This document shows positions 59,190 through 64,000 of a stretch of 64,000 nt of DNA, piece by piece. How positions within the stretch are numbered: the stretch's first letter is position 1; the number at the start of each line of letters is the position of its first letter. A program made the position numbers and the translations under genes. The stretch comes from Argentina anserina. Its lineage: Eukaryota > Streptophyta > Magnoliopsida > Rosales > Rosaceae. The notes under the pieces were generated by a model. It did no database searches. It was not told where the DNA came from and saw only the letters and a program-made list of their open reading frames with translations. The stretch is from NCBI RefSeq assembly GCF_933775445.1, contig NC_065875.1, positions 27,279,555 through 27,343,554 on the forward strand. The letters run 5' to 3'.

Positions 59190-61260
59190 TTAGAAATGCC
59201 AAGTAAAAACATATCTATCTGTCAAAATAAAACAAGCTACTCCGGATACTAACCCCACAGATATTCCTACATAAACTCCTTCTATTTCTATCCTTGATTT
59301 TCTGATTTGAACGAGAGAAGTATGAACCTTCGATGGACATGGAGGAGCATGGTCACCACAAAGACTGTTCCCTTCAAAGCTTGAATTTGGGAAGGTCCCA
59401 AACTGACCTCCACTAGGAATCTCACCCTCTAGTTGATTGTCTGCAACACTGAACTTGGACAAAAAGCTGAGCCGAACCAACGAACTAGGTATTGTTCCTG
59501 AAAGATTGTTATGAGACAAATCCAGAGTCTCCAAGCTGGTCATTTTAGAAAGAGAACTTGGAATTGGTCCCGATAATTTGTTGAACTTTAAATCCAACAC
59601 ATGAAGGGATTTCAGCTTCCCAAACTCTGGCCAGATCAACCCAGTGAAATTATTGTTGCTAAGTTCCAGTGTTGGCGGAAAGCTCCAAACATGATTGTAC
59701 TGCAATCCCCTTGCACTCACATTCTTCAACTGGAAAAGAGGAAAATCCGGGGAAGGCCCCTGGACTGACGAAAAATTCCCATCAATGAGGCTCTGTAGTC
59801 CGGTTAAGCTTCTCGGGATCTCCCCAGTAAAAGAATTGTTTGATATGTCCAAGTAGAAGAGATTAGAAAAATTGCCAAACCAAGATGGAACTGTGCCCTG
59901 CAAGCTGTTCCAGGATATATCCAATAACTGCAATTTGCTGCTCTTACTCAACCATAGGGGTATTAATCCTGTGAGCCTACTGTTTGCAATAATGAAAACC
60001 TTCAACCTTGCGAAATAAAGGTTTGGATCAGCAGGCAATTCTTCATCATAGAAGTTCATGGTGAGAACCAAAGTAGTCAGATTCTGACACTGCTGTAATA
60101 TATGAAGGGCAGATGATAGATTAGAATGGGTGGCATTTGAAAGTGAGAGGTAATTGAGGGTATGAAAATCCTTGAAGCTGTCAGGGATTTGGCCACTCAA
60201 GTTGTTCCTGGCAAGATTTATATTATTCAGATGCTGACAGGTGGGAAGATTGGATGGAATTTCCCCTTGAAACTTGTTTGAACCTAGATCAAGAGAGGTC
60301 AAACTCTTCATTGCTGAACAATTCAGAACAATCTGACCCTCCAATGAATTGTTTCTCACATTCAGCAAAGTGATGGTTGGAGAACTTGACAAGGAAGGCG
60401 GTATCTGACCACTGAAGTTATTGGAATGAGCAACAAAATACTGCAACTTTTGGAGCCTGTGGAAAACGTCCGGGATAGTCCCTGAAAAGCAATTAGTGGA
60501 GATATCCAAACGAACAAGGTTGGTCAGGCTACCAACATCTTCGCTCAGCGGCCCAGTGAGCTTATTGTCATAAATGGTCAATTGAGTTAGCTGTTGCAGC
60601 AGATATATACCTTCTGGTAAACCACCAGAGAGATTGTTCAAACCGAGATGAATGGCCTCCAAGGAACTACAATTGGCAAGACCTGGTGGAAGGTCACCAG
60701 AAAAGTAGTTCACAGACAATTGCAGTTGCCGAGTAGAATTGCCACAGATGCTGTTCGGTAAGGAACCATAAAGTAGTTTTGAGACATGTCTAGGTACTGA
60801 ACTGAAGGTAAATTAATATAAACTGGGACCCAGAGAAGGCGTTAGAGCTCAAATCCAAGACCTCTAAATTTGGCAATTGAAACAATGAAGCAGGAAGTGA
60901 GTTTTTCAGGAAATTATGGGAAAGGTTAAGGACTTTAAGCTGTTCCAAATTCCTCAAAGAACCAGAGAGGTTCCCAATTAGTCTTCTACTTGAAAGATTC
61001 AACCCAACCACTCTATAAGTATCAACAGAATCATCCAATCCAAGAGAAGATGAAGAGTTACAAGTAATACCTGCCCATTTACAGCAATCACTAGAGAAAT
61101 TTCTGCCCCAATCACCAATGGCAGTTTGCAGACCACCCATAAAATCCTCCAAGGCATTCATATCATTGGAACTGCATGTCAGGTTCTGGGACCTCAAAAC
61201 CTGAGCTTGGAAGCAACACCCAATAACAAAGATTACCATCCAGATATTTTGAACACTCAT
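59190..61260 (-). pseudogene. Truncated, frameshifted PSKR1 copy without kinase domain
   Basis: Signal peptide and cap start at 61260 (MSVQNIWMVIFVIGCCFQAQ) with the SSDCCKWAGITCNSS motif. The frame closes at about 60790 (stop after LQFST) because of small net deletions of 5 bp between about 60720 and 60840. From 60719 an open frame of 509 codons resumes and carries the remaining LRRs and island region, closely matching PSKR1. It ends differently: after SKVHTSLVQIRKSRIEIEG comes a short hydrophobic segment (VGISVGLVSGVACFILT) and a stop, with no kinase. Two alternatives remain: a dead gene, or a receptor-like protein expressed in a form that avoids the frameshift. The insertion-rich stretch just downstream suggests the kinase end was lost by rearrangement. 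Confidence 0.82.
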
Positions 61261-61640
61261 TGCTAGAGCACTACAAATAACTTGAGTTCTGGAAGAGAAA
61301 TCGATCAAGTAGCAGTAACTTCTTTGCTGAATACAAAAGAAAAAATTACAAACTTTAGCAAAGAACAAGTAATTGCTTCTAATCTATGTGAAGCAGAATA
61401 ACAAACTCATAAGAGATCAAATAGGAAAGAGGACCTTTTAGAATGAATCGCTGGCTTTCAGTCTCGGTCCTGGTCTTTTGAAACGGGAAGCTTCAAATAA
61501 AATATTATTTTGAAGTCATTTATAATTAATGAAGTTGGATAAATAAACGAGTTGTGGTCCAACTCTATGTAAAAATTTGATTTGTAAAAGAAATTTAAAT
61601 ATTAACATATCTAAAAAAGTATAATTAATATTTTAGGTAT
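61261..61640. other. Upstream flank of the truncated PSKR1 copy
   Basis: AT-rich sequence without a gene. The promoter of the truncated copy, if any, lies here; it is not similar to the PSKR1 upstream region at 50300-50850 by eye. Confidence 0.4.
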
Positions 61641-63850
61641 CTAAAAAATTTCACAAAAATATCTACGCATTGCTATCATTGCGCTCTTTCAACTCATACA
61701 AATTTTTTTGGATAATTATGTTTGTGTAACATAGCTCTCCTTAGAAGGGTATGAGCTACAAAGAGCTAACAGTGTGCTTCGAGAACTAAATGTTAAAGAA
61801 AATTAATGAATTTTCTACCACGTCCATAGTACACTATAGTGATGATACCCTATGGTCGATTGTTTCAAATTTTATTTTCTCAGTATAGTTAGTTTATAAA
61901 CAGACACAGTTACATATAACCTAATATAAATGTTATGCAACATTAGTAGGCACAATGTGATTCACGTGAGTAAAAATTATAAAAGAAAACTCTGACCATT
62001 GGATGTGATCATGTTGCTGAGATATTGATACGGTACGAAAATCACCAAATTTCGTAATCGTTTGGGTCACGATCTATACGGTCAACACTAATTTAAACAC
62101 TACCTCCCTAAGGGTATACATGTCGCTCGATTAAAATTATTTTAAAATTTATATGGGTAGATAGAGCTAACTATCTTGATTGCATGGTAATTTTTTGGAG
62201 AATTTTTCAAAGTGTCAAAACTATTTTTTATGATTTTTAGAAGATGTTAAATTCTCTAAAATTAACTAAAAGTCAAATAAAAGGACATGCGGCGTAATTC
62301 TAGCCGCTATTTGTCCATATCATTTTATTTTGATTATTTTAAATGATTTCACAACTTCAAAAAATATTTAAAAATATCATAGGCGCTCGAAAAATTCCTA
62401 CGCATTTCCAATACCGTGCTATATCAACTCATGCAAAAAGTTTTGGATAATTGTATTTGGGTAACAATAGCTCCCCTTATGAGGGTATGAGTTACAAAAA
62501 GATAATCGTGTGGATCAAGAGCCAAAAGTTACCGAAAATTAGTGAATTTTCTAACACGACCATAGTACACTATAGCGACGATGTCCTACGGTCAATTTTT
62601 TCAAATTTTATTTTCTCAATATAGTTAGTTTATAAACATACACGTTTACATATAAGTGTATAACATAATATGAATGTTATGCAACATTGGCTGGCATGTT
62701 GTGATATACGTGAGTAAAATTTATAAAATAAAACTCTGACCTTTGGATGTGATCAGGTTACTGAGATATTGATACGGTACGAAATTCACCAAATTTCGTA
62801 ATAATTTGGATCTCGATCTACACAGTCAAGCCTAATTTAACAATTACTTCCTAAGGGCAGTCGTGTCGCACGATTAAAATTATTTAAATTTTTTTACATG
62901 TGTAGATAAAGCTAACTACTCTAATTGCGTGGTAATTTTTGGAGAATTTTTAGTGTAAGAACTATTTTTTTTTATGATTTTTAAAAGATATTAGATTCTT
63001 TAAAATTAACTAAAAGTTAAAGAGACATGTGGCACAATTCTGGCCTCTCGTTTGTCAATATCATTTTTATTATTATTTAAAAATGATATCGTAGCTCAAC
63101 AAACATTTAAAAAATCATAGGTGCCTGAAAAAATTTCTCAAAAATTCCTACGCTTTTCTAATACCGCGCTCTATCAACTCATGCAATTGTTTTTGGATAA
63201 TTATGTTTCGGTAACATAGCTCTCATTAGGAGGGTATGAGATAAAAAGAGCTAACCGTATGGATCGAGAACCAAACGTTACCTAAAATTAGTGAATTTCC
63301 TACCACGACCATAGTACGCTATAGCAGCGATATCCTATCGTCGATTTTTTTTCAAATTTTATTTTCTTATTGTGGTTAGTTTATAAATAGACGCATTTAC
63401 ATATAACATAGTATGAATGTTATGAAACATTAGTAGGTACGTTGTGATTCACGTGAGAAAAATTATAAAATAAAATTCTGACTGTAGATGTGATAAGGTT
63501 ACTGAGATATTGATACGGTACGAAATTTTGGTAGATAGAGCAGAATTAAAATTCTGGTACGAAATTCTCCTAATTTAAACACTACATCCCTAAGGGCAGT
63601 TGTGTCGCACGATTAAAATTATTTTAAAGTTTTTAATTTGGTAGATAGAGTTAACTATCTTGATTGTGTGGTAATTTTAGGAGATTTTTTAGAGCGTTGA
63701 AATTATTTTTTAATGATATTTAGAAAATGTTAGATCCTTAAAAAAAATCAAATAAATGGACACACGGTGCAATTCTGGCCGCTTATTTCTCTATGTTATT
63801 TTGTTTGATTATTTTAAATGATTTTGGAACTTCAAAACATATATGTGGTC
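61640..63850. repeat. Three tandem copies of a ~740 bp unit
   Basis: The landmark CAACTCAT(A/G)CAA...TTGGATAATT occurs at 61690, 62425 and 63175, giving periods of 735 and 750 bp. Other landmarks recur in the same order in each copy: GAGGGTATGAG or AGGGTATGAG, ACCATAGTAC(A/G)CTATAG, GTTAGTTTATAAA, GAGATATTGATACGGTACGA and GTGTCGC(A/T)CGATTAAAATTA. Copy 3 has an internal rearrangement near 63515-63570, where GGTACGAAATT is duplicated around a piece from the later part of the unit. No open frames of note. The array may start slightly before 61640. Confidence 0.88.
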
Positions 63851-64000
63851 CTCAAGGGTTACGGAAGTAGTCAGATAATAAATCACAATCATATATTATT
63901 TGTTAAGATCCTATAATTCATAATAAATCTGATGTGGCGGCTATGAGCACTAAAGACGTTGCCAATGAAACCAATGAATGCAGACACCTTAATCTCATGA

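Noticed and set aside
1..64000. CRISPR arrays, operons, rRNA and tRNA genes.
   Set aside because: None seen; the window is eukaryotic nuclear DNA. A tRNA could be missed by eye; a covariance-model scan would settle it.

Overview
This is a 64 kb piece of plant nuclear DNA. Genes are split by many GT-AG introns, intergenic DNA is AT-rich, TA microsatellites and short inverted-repeat elements are common, and every recognisable protein is a plant family. It is a dicot. A Rosaceae species such as strawberry or rose would fit the protein sequences as I remember them, but that is inference and nothing in the window proves it.

Layout. 1-1449 (+) is the 3' end of a DEAD-box RNA helicase 32 gene, followed by a tandem broken copy of its last exon (about 2370-2965). 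3935-14798 (+) is a twelve-exon gene for a 2718-residue protein with two superfamily-1 helicase cores, one SEN1/UPF1-like and one UvrD/TRANK1-like. 15069-16064 (-) is SLOW GREEN 1, a chloroplast TPR protein. 16433-19447 (-) is a conserved plant protein ending in a zinc ribbon. 20172-20771 (-) is a membrane RING-H2 protein. 21187-21471 (+) is a small two-exon gene for a secreted defensin-like peptide, which is easy to miss. 22735-25080 (-) is a PPR protein. 25940-29060 (-) is a long remorin. 31312-35402 (+) is a TOM1/TOM3-type seven-helix membrane protein. 37709-40093 (+) is a broken myo-inositol oxygenase gene carrying a hAT-like insertion. 41449-45346 (+) is an aldo-keto reductase. 47190-50258 (-) is an intronless phytosulfokine receptor (PSKR1), and 59190-61260 (-) is a kinase-less, frameshifted copy of it. 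Between those two lies about 9 kb of repeat-rich DNA holding a dead DUF630/DUF632 gene (56464-57944) and a retroposed insertion with a 19 bp target duplication (58013-58853). The window ends in three tandem copies of a unit of about 740 bp (61640-63850).

How it fits together. The first 50 kb is ordinary genic euchromatin with unrelated housekeeping and signalling genes on both strands; there is no operon-like logic. The last 14 kb is a young, repeat-rich stretch built by duplication of the PSKR1 gene, gene decay and insertions. The points most worth a second look are the defensin-like gene, the dual-helicase fusion, the PSKR1 ectodomain copy that stays nearly identical to its parent in one tract only, a set of foldback elements bounded by TA microsatellites, and the 740 bp tandem array.

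Exon boundaries were placed by hand from splice sites, reading frame and remembered family sequences. Most multi-exon models close exactly in frame. The TOM1-like model does not, by two bases in its third exon, and this is flagged.
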